The notes under the pieces are model-generated. The model was not told where the DNA came from and made no database searches. It saw only the letters and a list, made by a program, of their open reading frames with translations. Shown piece after piece: positions 16,635-24,958 of a stretch of DNA of 58,082 bases. Within the stretch, counting starts at the first letter, position 1. Each line of letters starts with the position of its first letter. The stretch spans positions 1-58,082 of the forward strand of contig DAISWO010000004.1 in the NCBI GenBank assembly GCA_036826295.1, read 5' to 3'. A program made the position numbers and the translations under genes. Source of the stretch: DAISWO01 sp036826295 (lineage in GTDB: Bacteria; Patescibacteriota; Saccharimonadia; Saccharimonadales; JAGQNJ01).

Positions 16635-18671
16635 GTGCAAGAGAGGGATATACAAAAGAGCCACGAAACAAAATCGGGTAAACGATTAAATATTAATCGT
16701 TCTTTTTTGGTTAAGCTGTTTTTTTGTTTTTTATTAATAATCGGAAGTTTTGTTATTAGTCGGGTATTACTTGAACGGTCTAGCTCAAAATCCGTAGGTG
16801 CTGATGTTAAGAAGTCGTCAAAAGCCCCTAGCTATACCTTTAGAGTATCGAAAAAATCCAAAACCATTACTGAGGCGATGGAAGGCACAAAAGTAAGCAT
16901 CGTAATAAATTCTAGGTCTACAAAAAAGATAAAAAATGTACAAATCGCTATTAACGGAGTGTACCAAAAAGCTAAAGTTACAAAGATAGGCAGTAAAGGT
17001 ACGAAGACCATATACAGCTCGACGGCTTGTTGTAATGGCGATACGTATAATATTAAGGTTCGCGCCACCGATTCTAAGGGTAAGAGGTTCGCAATAAAAT
17101 ATTACAAAGGAACACGTAGCCTTAATTTTAGAGTGCGTCCATTCTCCGAGAATGCCGAGATTTCGTCTGTGAAGAGTTTTGGGGTAAAAGGGGATGGCGT
17201 AACGGATGATACGGTTGCCTTCCAGCGGGCGATCGACTCCACCAAGGGTATATTGCAGGTTCCTGAAGGACGATATAACATTTCCAAGCCTCTTTTCATG
17301 AAATCATTAGTTCGCCTGCAGGGAGTGCCGAATAAAAGCGTGATAGTGCAAACTGGAACAGACGAGGCGTCGCCTTTTGCGATGGTTCTTGGTGATTCAT
17401 TCCCGCTTGTTTTTGATGCCCGGAGGCCTGAACGCGAAAAGTTTATAAATTTCGAGACAGTAGAGCCGTCTTGGACAAAAGGCTCTACATCAATTTCACT
17501 CAAAAATACTATAGATGCAAAAAAACTCAGTCGTGGAGAAATAATTTGTGTACGCTCCACAAAAACTTTCGATAATGATCATGGCTTTTCACAGCCAGAT
17601 TTCGTTCAATTTAATCGCATTACAAGCATTGAAGGCAATAAAATAAATCTTGCCGACCCAGCACTTAATAATATCGGGAACCAACAAGGAGGCCCACCGC
17701 AGGTCTGTAAAATTGCCGGCATAAACACCTGGCTAGGGTACATAATGGGACGCGTGACACCTTGGTACGTGGCAAAATGGGCAGAGATATCAGGCATAGA
17801 TTTTGAAGGCGGCCGAGGAGGCCTAGGAGCTGGGTTTTGCTACGGGTGCTTAGTTAAAGACGTTAACTTCATCGGTGTCGATCAACCAATTGTACTCAAT
17901 AATGTGGTAAAAAGTATATTCACCAATATCAAAGGAGATTACAGCACTGAAGCAGTCGAGGTAGCGATGGCATCAACTCAAAACATATACAGTAACCTCG
18001 ATTTTACCTATCGCCCGCTTAGCTGTTCTCATAAAACTCAACCCGATCCTCTAAAATGTCCACCCCCACAACCTTCGACTAGAAGGCCAGTACATTGCTC
18101 TGCGGTTACTTATCCAGATCCACGCGACTGCCCATTAGTTGGTTCCCCAGCGATTGCTGTTGGAGAGCGTTCGGTTGACATTGTGTTCGATAAAATTAAG
18201 TTAACGGTGGGTAGAAATGCTACTTTGCCAGCTAGATTAATTGGTATTGGCGATGCCCAAGATATTAGCTTTATCAATTCCGACCTATCAATTGACGGAA
18301 GTGGCAACCAACAGATTTTTGAATTTCGCGGTAACTTTAACTCGGCAGGCGATGCAGACCCGTCAAAGTCAGATTTTGCCACCGAAAACTACGTAATCGC
18401 TAATAATAAGATTAACTTAGGTATTCAAAAAGACGAGCTTGCAATAATTGTCGGTAATCAGAAAAATTGGATTCAGAATCTACGGTTTTACAACAATCAG
18501 TGGGCTGGTACGCGCACGACAAATGGCACGGGATATTGGGCAGGCAATTATGTCCGAGATTGGTCGGTAATTAACGAGTCAATGCCTATTGCCACACATT
18601 TTCGTGTCACCAAAGACGCTACTCACTTTAACGAAGACCCATATACTCAGAATGTTACTTTTGGAAACTAG
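16635..18671 (+). CDS. Membrane-anchored pectate-lyase-like beta-helix protein
   Basis: About 678 residues. A basic cytoplasmic tail and one transmembrane helix (about 23-45) lead to an Ig-like beta domain (about 70-165) and then a pectate-lyase-3/GH55-type right-handed beta-helix. That domain opens with the hallmark VKSFGVKGDGVTDDTVAFQRAID (about 177-199) and VPEGRYNISKPL. Such proteins cleave or bind polysaccharides; catalytic residues cannot be assigned. A Cys- and Pro-rich loop lies around 460-500. The ATG at 16611 would add 8 residues but overlaps an extended -10 (TG-t-TAAGCT, 16601-16609), so I prefer the GTG at 16635 behind GGAGAG. Confidence 0.75.
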   Translation: MQERDIQKSHETKSGKRLNINRSFLVKLFFCFLLIIGSFVISRVLLERSSSKSVGADVKKSSKAPSYTFRVSKKSKTITEAMEGTKVSIVINSRSTKKIKNVQIAINGVYQKAKVTKIGSKGTKTIYSSTACCNGDTYNIKVRATDSKGKRFAIKYYKGTRSLNFRVRPFSENAEISSVKSFGVKGDGVTDDTVAFQRAIDSTKGILQVPEGRYNISKPLFMKSLVRLQGVPNKSVIVQTGTDEASPFAMVLGDSFPLVFDARRPEREKFINFETVEPSWTKGSTSISLKNTIDAKKLSRGEIICVRSTKTFDNDHGFSQPDFVQFNRITSIEGNKINLADPALNNIGNQQGGPPQVCKIAGINTWLGYIMGRVTPWYVAKWAEISGIDFEGGRGGLGAGFCYGCLVKDVNFIGVDQPIVLNNVVKSIFTNIKGDYSTEAVEVAMASTQNIYSNLDFTYRPLSCSHKTQPDPLKCPPPQPSTRRPVHCSAVTYPDPRDCPLVGSPAIAVGERSVDIVFDKIKLTVGRNATLPARLIGIGDAQDISFINSDLSIDGSGNQQIFEFRGNFNSAGDADPSKSDFATENYVIANNKINLGIQKDELAIIVGNQKNWIQNLRFYNNQWAGTRTTNGTGYWAGNYVRDWSVINESMPIATHFRVTKDATHFNEDPYTQNVTFGN

Positions 18672-18692
18672 CGGTTAAAACGACAAGAAATA

Positions 18693-18702
18693 GTGTATAC
18701 AC
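18693..18702. promoter_or_regulatory. Palindrome near the typA promoter
   Basis: GTGTATACAC is a perfect 10-bp palindrome about 16 bp upstream of the typA -10 box, overlapping where a -35 would lie. It could be a small operator, but a palindrome of this length can occur by chance. Confidence 0.3.
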
Positions 18703-18718
18703 AGTAAAAAGTTTATGT

Positions 18719-18761
18719 TATAATTTTGTAGTAAGGGAGTGCCCGAACCGAGGCACTTTTT
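18719..18761 (+). promoter_or_regulatory. typA promoter with leader hairpin/attenuator
   Basis: TATAAT (18719-18724) is followed by a leader that contains AGTGCC (18738-18743) / GGCACT (18752-18757) and then five T. This has the form of an intrinsic terminator. It lies downstream of the promoter and upstream of the typA start (18780), so it would act as a leader attenuator if the promoter is real. Otherwise it is simply the terminator of the beta-helix gene. Confidence 0.55.
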
Positions 18762-18779
18762 AATTTTAGGAAGTTATTT

Positions 18780-20618
18780 ATGAGTACAACAACACAAGAT
18801 CCAAGTAAAATCCGAAATATCGCCATTATTGCTCACGTTGATCATGGTAAAACTACTCTAGTTGATGGTCTACTAAAACAGTCGCAAACCTTTCGTGATA
18901 ATCAGGCTGAAATGGGCCAAGAACTGATAATGGATAGTGGCGATCAAGAAAAGGAACGCGGAATCACTATTACCGCTAAAGTCACCGCTGTTCAGCATGG
19001 TGATTTTAGGATTAATATCATAGATACACCTGGACACGCCGACTTTTCTGGTGAAGTCGAACGCACACTGAATATGGCAGACGGTTGTATTTTAATTGTC
19101 GATGCGCAGGAAGGCCCAATGCCTCAGACGAAATTCGTGTTATCAAAAGCGCTGGCCAATGAGCTTAAACCGATCGTTATCATTAACAAGATTGATAAAA
19201 CGGGTTCGAGATTAAAAGAAGTTGAAGACGAATTAGCTGATTTATTCTTAGAACTTGCAGTACACGAAGATCAGTTACACTACCCTGTTTACTATGCAGT
19301 TGGGCGTGAGGGCAAAGCTTGGGCAAAGCCTCCGACTCATTTTGAAGACGATGGCGATTTAGAAGTAATTTTTCAGGCAATTATTAACGATATTCCGGCA
19401 CCACATGCCGAGCCTGAAAAGCCCTTCCAGATGCTAGTTACAGCTCTAGCTTGGGATAGTTTTAAGGGTAAATATGCTATTGGGAGAATAAGCAGGGGCA
19501 AAATCAAATCTGGCGATCCTATTACTCTATGTAAAAAAGATGGAACATTTGTTAAATCAAAAGTCGACACAGTGTACATGAGTCGTGGTGTCAGTAAGTT
19601 TGAGGTAGAGGGCGGTGTGGCTGGTGACATTGTGCAGTTAACTGGGGTAGGTGATGCTCAGATCGGTGAAACTGTGGCAGATGCTGAAGAACCAGAAGCC
19701 TTGCCAGTACTGGAGGTTGAAGCGCCTACACTAAAGATCTATTTAGGACCAAACACGAGCCCGTTCAAAGGACAAGAGAGTAAATTTTCTACTAATCGAC
19801 AAATTGCTGAACGATTAAAAAAAGAGCTAGAAACTAACGTTGGACTGCGCGTTGAAGAAGAGGGTATTGGCTTTTTGATATCTGGACGTGGAGAACTACA
19901 CCTTAGCGTGCTGATAGAGACAATGCGTCGAGAAGGCTTTGAATTTGAAGTTGGTCGTCCTCAAGTTGTAACTAGAGATAACGATGGAGTGACAGAGGAG
20001 CCTGTAGAAGAGCTTATTATTGAAATCCCAGCAGATTACGTTGGTGCGGTGCAAATGGAGCTAGGCAAGCGTAAAAGTGTGCTAAAGGAGCAATTTGCAA
20101 CCAATAAAGGCGTCACTAAACTAATTTATGAACTTCCGACTCGCGCACTAATTGGTCTACGCAATATTCTTATGACAAATACAAAAGGTACTATTATCAT
20201 GAACAGCCTAGTAATTGGTTATCAACCGCTTGGAACAGCGTTGGAACAACTGCGAAATGGTGTATTAATTGCCTTTGAAACAGGTGTAACAACCCCTTAT
20301 TCTTTGCAAAATGCCGAAGACCGCGGGGAGTTATTCGTCGGCGGTGCGGTAAAAGTTTACGCTGGGCAAATAGTGGGCCTAAATAAGCGAAGCGATGATC
20401 TAGAGATTAATGTCTGTAAAGCTAAGCATCTGACCAACATGCGAAGTTCTAGCAGTGACGGTGTCGTGCAATTATCGCCACCAACAAGTCTCAGCCTAGA
20501 GCAGTGTATTGATTTCTTGGAAAAGGACGAATTACTAGAGGTTACACCAGAAAATTTGCGCCTCCGAAAGGCTGAATTAGACCCCAACAAACGTCGTCGC
20601 GCTAAGGCAAATGCCTAA
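18780..20618 (+). CDS. typA: Ribosome-associated GTPase TypA/BipA
   Basis: TypA/BipA (612 residues) is an EF-G-like translational GTPase that binds 70S ribosomes and helps ribosome assembly and stress adaptation. G1 is AHVDHGKTTL (about 18-27), the switch I region has ERGITI, G3 is DTPGHADF, and G4 is NKID. EF-G-like domains III and V and the BipA-specific C-terminal domain follow, ending in a basic tail (NKRRRAKANA). The start lies behind GGAAG. The leader hairpin suggests control at transcript level. Confidence 0.95.
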   Translation: MSTTTQDPSKIRNIAIIAHVDHGKTTLVDGLLKQSQTFRDNQAEMGQELIMDSGDQEKERGITITAKVTAVQHGDFRINIIDTPGHADFSGEVERTLNMADGCILIVDAQEGPMPQTKFVLSKALANELKPIVIINKIDKTGSRLKEVEDELADLFLELAVHEDQLHYPVYYAVGREGKAWAKPPTHFEDDGDLEVIFQAIINDIPAPHAEPEKPFQMLVTALAWDSFKGKYAIGRISRGKIKSGDPITLCKKDGTFVKSKVDTVYMSRGVSKFEVEGGVAGDIVQLTGVGDAQIGETVADAEEPEALPVLEVEAPTLKIYLGPNTSPFKGQESKFSTNRQIAERLKKELETNVGLRVEEEGIGFLISGRGELHLSVLIETMRREGFEFEVGRPQVVTRDNDGVTEEPVEELIIEIPADYVGAVQMELGKRKSVLKEQFATNKGVTKLIYELPTRALIGLRNILMTNTKGTIIMNSLVIGYQPLGTALEQLRNGVLIAFETGVTTPYSLQNAEDRGELFVGGAVKVYAGQIVGLNKRSDDLEINVCKAKHLTNMRSSSSDGVVQLSPPTSLSLEQCIDFLEKDELLEVTPENLRLRKAELDPNKRRRAKANA

Positions 20619-20686
20619 AATAATAGCCGGCCAAACAGAAGCGATTTGAGTCTATACATTTATTCGATATCAACAGAGAAAAAAGT

Positions 20687-20855
20687 TTGCTATTTTTAAT
20701 CAATTTTGTGTTATAGTTACCCTGACTAGATAAAGCTGCTAATGTAACGAGTTAGTTCGGTTCTAGGTTCAATAATATTAACAATGTGTTTTTAGTAGGA
20801 GCAGCTAATTCTCGGCGTTGCCTTGGTTACCTCTAGAAATTAATAAGGAGTTCAA
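20687..20855 (+). promoter_or_regulatory. Promoter and structured leader of the RRM protein
   Basis: TTGCTA (20687-20692) and TATAGT (20712-20717) are a plausible promoter with a 19-bp spacer, giving a leader of about 130 nt. AGCTGCT (20734-20740) pairs perfectly with AGCAGCT (20800-20806), closing a large internal loop. An SD (AAGGAG) precedes the ATG. Long leaders like this are common on cold-induced RNA-binding proteins. Nothing else is seen in 20619-20686. Confidence 0.5.
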
Positions 20856-21107
20856 ATGGCAACTAATCTATTTGTAGGTTCATTGTCTTGGAACGTGACT
20901 GACGATCAACTTAAAGAGTTGTTCGAAACAGTTGGTAAGGTTGTATCTGCAAAAGTTATAACTGACCGAGACACTAATCGATCAAAAGGTTTTGGGTTTG
21001 TAGAAATGGGTTCAGATGATGAAGCCAAAGCTGCAGTCGACCAGTTGAATGGTAAAGAGCTTGACGGCCGACCAATCAACGTTAGCGAAGCCCGCCCTCG
21101 CGATTAG
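20856..21107 (+). CDS. RRM-domain RNA-binding protein
   Basis: An 83-residue single RNA recognition motif. RNP2 (LFVGSL, about 5-10) and RNP1 (KGFGFVEM, about 45-52) are canonical, including the aromatic residues that stack on RNA bases. Bacterial proteins of this kind bind single-stranded RNA and often act as RNA chaperones in cold or stress, like the Rbp proteins of cyanobacteria. It is monocistronic, with a strong SD and a terminator. The long structured leader suggests post-transcriptional control. Confidence 0.93.
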   Translation: MATNLFVGSLSWNVTDDQLKELFETVGKVVSAKVITDRDTNRSKGFGFVEMGSDDEAKAAVDQLNGKELDGRPINVSEARPRD

Positions 21108-21109
21108 TC

Positions 21110-21165
21110 TCAGATTCGTCTGAAACGAAAGCAAAAAAAGGTCCTGGATTTATCTGGGATCTTTT
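21110..21165 (+). terminator. Double hairpin terminator after the RRM gene
   Basis: TCAGA-TTCG-TCTGA (21110-21123) has a stable UUCG tetraloop. It is followed by AAAAAGGTCC / GGGATCTTTTT (about 21136-21165), an A-rich and T-rich stem typical of a bidirectional intrinsic terminator. Confidence 0.8.
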
Positions 21166-21212
21166 TAATTTCCTTGAATCAACCGATAGGGTATGTTTAA
21201 GTAGTTGTTCGA

Positions 21213-21458
21213 ATGGAAGAAATACCAGAGACACCCAGTTCACATTGGGCCGAAAATTTGCGAAAGGTAGGCATAGCATTGTCATATATTGGCCTAGGTA
21301 CATTAGCTGTAAACGATGTGTTCTTAGTATTGCCGGATATGCTCGGAATAATTGACGCAGACTCGACTTACCAACCCGTTGCATTTACAGCGACAGCAAT
21401 TGCTTCAGCTGGGGTTGCTTTAAGTTGCGTGGGCTTAAGCAGACCTAATAACCATTGA
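21213..21458 (+). CDS. Small membrane protein
   Basis: An 81-residue protein with two predicted membrane helices (about 20-40 and 56-75) and polar termini. Not recognised. It lies between the RRM terminator and the trehalase promoter. No strong promoter or SD is visible before the ATG, so the call rests on the coherent hydrophobic pattern and the free space around it. Confidence 0.5.
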   Translation: MEEIPETPSSHWAENLRKVGIALSYIGLGTLAVNDVFLVLPDMLGIIDADSTYQPVAFTATAIASAGVALSCVGLSRPNNH

Positions 21459-21484
21459 CCAATACAGCCAGAGGGAACTACACT
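21455..21484 (+). promoter_or_regulatory. Trehalase promoter
   Basis: TTGACC (21455-21460), an 18-bp spacer and TACACT (21479-21484), with the ATG 12 nt further on. The 5' UTR would be about 5 nt. The -35 overlaps the end of the upstream small gene. Confidence 0.7.
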
Positions 21485-21495
21485 GAATAATACTT

Positions 21496-22761
21496 ATGCT
21501 AGATAAAACAAAAAGTCTTGCCAGCAAAATTTTGCCAGGGCATAAAATTCACATCTTGAATCCTCAAGAAGTTCAAGTAGCCCGACGTTATATTGATGTG
21601 TACTGGGAAAAACTCAAACGCTATCACCCTAAGGATGACGAAACTCTAATCGGACTACCAAATCCGTATCTTGTTCCTGCATACGAAGAAGGGCATCCAT
21701 TTGATTTTAACGAAATGTATTATTGGGACAGCTATTTTATGGTTCAGGGTATGATGAACCACGAACATAAAGATTTGGTAGTCGGGATTCTAGATAACCT
21801 TATATCCATGCAAAAACGCTACAAGATAATCCCAAATGCTTCAAGAACCTATCTAATGGGACGGTCGCAACCACCTTTTCTGACTAGTTTTATATTCGAA
21901 GTTTATGACGCCTACGACATGAGCCCGTCATGGCTTAAAGAGAGAATAGCCTGTGCACATCAGGAATATAGTCGAGTGTGGCTAGGCACAGGTAAGCCAA
22001 ACTGGCGTAATTCCTATATGGGCCTTAGTCGATATTACGACATAAATATGACGCATGATTTGGCAGAAGCTGAGAGTGGCTGGGATTACACCACTCGCTT
22101 CAACCGCCGAGCGCTAAATTACTTGCCAGTTGATCTTAACTCACTACTTTATAAGTACGAGACAGACTTTGCTCGGGCTGATACAATTCTTGGCGACGAA
22201 CATGGGGCAAAAGTCTGGTTAGAGCGGGCTAGGGCGCGAAAGCAGACTATGGATGAGCTAATGTGGAGCAATACTCGCAACTTGTACTATGATTATAATT
22301 TTGTAAAGAAAAAGCGCGGTAACGTTTCATCTCTTGCGGGATTCTTCCCCCTTTGGGCTGGTATGGTTGACGATAAACGGGCAAAAACAATTGTTAATCA
22401 ATTACGCCGTTTTGAAAATAAAGGCGGTCTGTCTACTACGGATATGCAACCGATTAACCAAGTAATTGTACCGAATTCCTTCCCGACACAATGGGCTTAT
22501 CCTAATGGTTGGGCTCCCTTGCAGTATTTAATAATAAAAGGTCTAGAACGTTATGGTTACCACGATGATGCACGGCGAATCACCATGAAGTGGCTTAATA
22601 CCAATCTGCAGTGGTTCAACAAGAACGGTGTGTTTTTAGAAAAGTACAATGTGGTAAATCCTGACAAACCGCCTTTGAAGGGGGTCTATCCGTCTCAAAC
22701 TGGTTTTGGTTGGACTAACGCTGTGTTTGAACGCCTCTGCCAAGACTACATCGACGATTAG
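21496..22761 (+). CDS. treA: Trehalase family glycosidase (GH37-like)
   Basis: A 421-residue protein of the trehalase (GH37) (alpha/alpha)6-barrel family, which hydrolyses alpha,alpha-trehalose to two glucoses. The first signature region is FDFNEMYYWDSYF (about 73-85) and the second is QWAYPNGWAPLQ (about 332-343). SGWDYTTRF (about 194) should carry the general acid aspartate, and GFGWTNAVFERL matches the conserved C-terminal part. There is no signal peptide, so it should act on cytoplasmic trehalose. It is shorter than E. coli TreF (about 550). Because GH37 and related GH63/GH15 barrels are similar, substrate is inferred. Confidence 0.85.
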   Translation: MLDKTKSLASKILPGHKIHILNPQEVQVARRYIDVYWEKLKRYHPKDDETLIGLPNPYLVPAYEEGHPFDFNEMYYWDSYFMVQGMMNHEHKDLVVGILDNLISMQKRYKIIPNASRTYLMGRSQPPFLTSFIFEVYDAYDMSPSWLKERIACAHQEYSRVWLGTGKPNWRNSYMGLSRYYDINMTHDLAEAESGWDYTTRFNRRALNYLPVDLNSLLYKYETDFARADTILGDEHGAKVWLERARARKQTMDELMWSNTRNLYYDYNFVKKKRGNVSSLAGFFPLWAGMVDDKRAKTIVNQLRRFENKGGLSTTDMQPINQVIVPNSFPTQWAYPNGWAPLQYLIIKGLERYGYHDDARRITMKWLNTNLQWFNKNGVFLEKYNVVNPDKPPLKGVYPSQTGFGWTNAVFERLCQDYIDD

Positions 22762-23441
22762 ACAATTTTATTTTCTCTTTGGTATTTTATTACATCTGTT
22801 GCCGTAGCTTGATTTATATGGCCATTTTCAACGCCATGCCTTAACAAAAATGATGCGGTCATTAATGAATGAAGAGTTACGTCAATCGCATTTAGGTTCT
22901 CAGCACCACCTTGCTCTCTATCGACTACGCAAAAACTAGATCTAACAATCAAACCTTGTTTTCTAGCAGTATTTATAAATCTGCGATTATTTGTTGCGCC
23001 AGAAATGTGATCATCGATAGGAATAGCTTCTTCATTTAATTCAAACACTTCGCTTGGCCCACTAAATATTGCCTCGCCCTTGACACCAATAGTTTTATCA
23101 AAGCTAAGCAAGTTATCAGGGTATGAATGATAATGTCTAGCAAACTCTTTGCCAAGAGGCGTGGAGCCATTTGGTATCGGAGAAATCAAAATATTATCAC
23201 CATCGGATAGCCCAAGGCTTTCTGCTAACTCGAAAAATGCCTGACCTATTTTTGTGTACATTTCGGGTAAATAATCGAACCCTTCTTCGTCAGACCGTGG
23301 ATAATGTAGATACCATGGCGATAGTGGCAAAGAAGGATCTATTTTGTGAGCCGACAGCTCAAACTCGCCAAATTTAACAGAGTTAGATAAATAATAATCT
23401 TCGGCGATTTCAGAAATTAATTCAGTTTTTGGCATTATCAT
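22758..23441 (-). CDS. Orotate phosphoribosyltransferase-like protein
   Basis: A 227-residue type I phosphoribosyltransferase-like protein. The PRPP loop appears as IPIDDHISGATNN (about 139-151, in place of the usual VEDV-x-T-[ST]-G). A flexible loop (FDKTIGVKGEAIFSGP, about 113-128) and the OPRT hallmark VVDREQGGAENL (about 172-183) follow. These suggest an orotate or related PRTase, but the PRPP loop is divergent and no other pyrimidine gene is near. Two ATGs (23441 and 23435) follow a TATTAT box, so the mRNA is nearly leaderless. It overlaps the trehalase stop by 4 nt, convergently. Confidence 0.7.
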   Translation of the reverse strand: MIMPKTELISEIAEDYYLSNSVKFGEFELSAHKIDPSLPLSPWYLHYPRSDEEGFDYLPEMYTKIGQAFFELAESLGLSDGDNILISPIPNGSTPLGKEFARHYHSYPDNLLSFDKTIGVKGEAIFSGPSEVFELNEEAIPIDDHISGATNNRRFINTARKQGLIVRSSFCVVDREQGGAENLNAIDVTLHSLMTASFLLRHGVENGHINQATATDVIKYQRENKIV

Positions 23442-23490
23442 TTATAATAGCATTTTCAATTGACCACTGTTTAAGATAGGATGATAAGGT

Positions 23491-24954
23491 ATGAATTATT
23501 TTGTAACTACTTCGATACCTTATGTAAATGGCGAGCCCCATCTCGGGCATGCGCTAGAGTTTGTGATGGCTGATGTTTTGGCACGAGCTGCACGGCAGAC
23601 AAAAACGCCGACTATTTTTAGTACCGGTACAGATGAGCATGGCGGTAAAATTGCCGAAAAAGCCAAAGAAAATGGCATGGAGCCAAAGTACTTCACTGAT
23701 CAAATTAGCCAAAAATTTCGTGATCTAGGACAGGCGCTTAATATCAGCAATGATCGATTTATTCGTACTACTGATGAGGGGCACGAACAACGTGCTCAAA
23801 TAATCTGGAAGAATCTAGAAAAGCATATCTACAAAGGCAACTATGAGGGCTGGTATTGTACGGGGTGTGAAACTTTTGTGCCAGAAAATGTCGTTAAAGA
23901 GCGAGGTGGCAAATGCCCCGATCACAACCGGCCTTATGAAAAACTTAAAGAAGACAACTATTTTTTCAAAGTTTCAGCGTTTTCTGATCAGATAAAAGAA
24001 GCGATTAACACCGATAGTTTTAAAATTATCCCATCAACCAGAAAACAAGAGATTCTAAACATTATTGGAAGCGGGCTAGAAGATATTAGTGTATCAAGAC
24101 CCAAAGACAAGATTAGTTGGGGGATCCCGGTACCTAGTGATGACAGTCAAGTAATGTATGTTTGGTTTGAGGCGCTGATGAACTATATAACGGTGCTCGG
24201 GTACCCAGAACACGACGATTTTAAGAAGTTTTGGCCGGCTCAAGTTCAGGTTATTGGTAAGGATATATTGCGATTCCATGCAGCAATTTGGCCAGCAATG
24301 CTACTTGGGCTTGGCTTGCCGTTGCCAAAAATCTTGTTTGTGCATGGTTTTATCACGATTGAAGGCAAAAAGATGAGCAAGAGCCTTGGTAATTACATTG
24401 TGCCGGCTCAAATTTTAGAAAAATATCCAGCTGACGTGTTTCGATATTTCTTTTTACGTCACTTACCTAGTTACGATGACGGCGACTTCAGTTGGGCAAA
24501 ATTAGACGAAGCCTATAACAACGAACTGGCGAACGAACTGGGTAATGCAGTCCAACGTACAGTGGTATTAATCCAAAAGCACCAGAGTGGAGTAATTGGT
24601 GATATACCAGAGCCAGGCCACGATGTAGATGGCTACAAGAATGCGCTGGAGGCTTGTAAATTCGACAGAGCACTTGATGAAGTTTGGGATCAAGTCAGGG
24701 GTCTCAATCAATACATCGAGGAAGAAAAACCGTGGGAGATAGCAAAGCATGATGATGCCGGACATCTTCGAGATGTTTTGGCATATCAAGCAGGAGCTCT
24801 GATTCAGATCGCCAATCTACTAACGCCATTCATGCCTGAAACAGCTGATAAGATAAAGCACATTTTTGCCTCAGGCGTCGTACAGCCACTAGAAGGCACA
24901 TTATTCCCGCGCAATGACAAGGCTACACCACTTACTCAAAAATTAAAGGGTTAG
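23491..24954 (+). CDS. metG: Methionyl-tRNA synthetase
   Basis: MetRS (487 residues) charges tRNA-Met. The HIGH motif is HLGH (17-20) and the KMSKS motif is at about 294-298. The connective domain keeps a zinc-like CTGC ... CPDH pattern (about 127-152). The helical anticodon-binding domain ends the protein; the C-terminal Trbp111-like dimerisation domain of longer MetRSs is absent. metG heads an operon with tatD (4-nt gap). Upstream, TTGACC (23460-23465) is a possible -35, with a poor -10. Confidence 0.95.
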   Translation: MNYFVTTSIPYVNGEPHLGHALEFVMADVLARAARQTKTPTIFSTGTDEHGGKIAEKAKENGMEPKYFTDQISQKFRDLGQALNISNDRFIRTTDEGHEQRAQIIWKNLEKHIYKGNYEGWYCTGCETFVPENVVKERGGKCPDHNRPYEKLKEDNYFFKVSAFSDQIKEAINTDSFKIIPSTRKQEILNIIGSGLEDISVSRPKDKISWGIPVPSDDSQVMYVWFEALMNYITVLGYPEHDDFKKFWPAQVQVIGKDILRFHAAIWPAMLLGLGLPLPKILFVHGFITIEGKKMSKSLGNYIVPAQILEKYPADVFRYFFLRHLPSYDDGDFSWAKLDEAYNNELANELGNAVQRTVVLIQKHQSGVIGDIPEPGHDVDGYKNALEACKFDRALDEVWDQVRGLNQYIEEEKPWEIAKHDDAGHLRDVLAYQAGALIQIANLLTPFMPETADKIKHIFASGVVQPLEGTLFPRNDKATPLTQKLKG

Positions 24955-24958
24955 TCAC

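Noticed and set aside
16601..16637. ATG 16611 as the start of the beta-helix protein
   Set aside because: It lies within a few bases of an extended -10 and would be at or before the transcription start; GTG 16635 behind GGAGAG fits better, though this is not certain.
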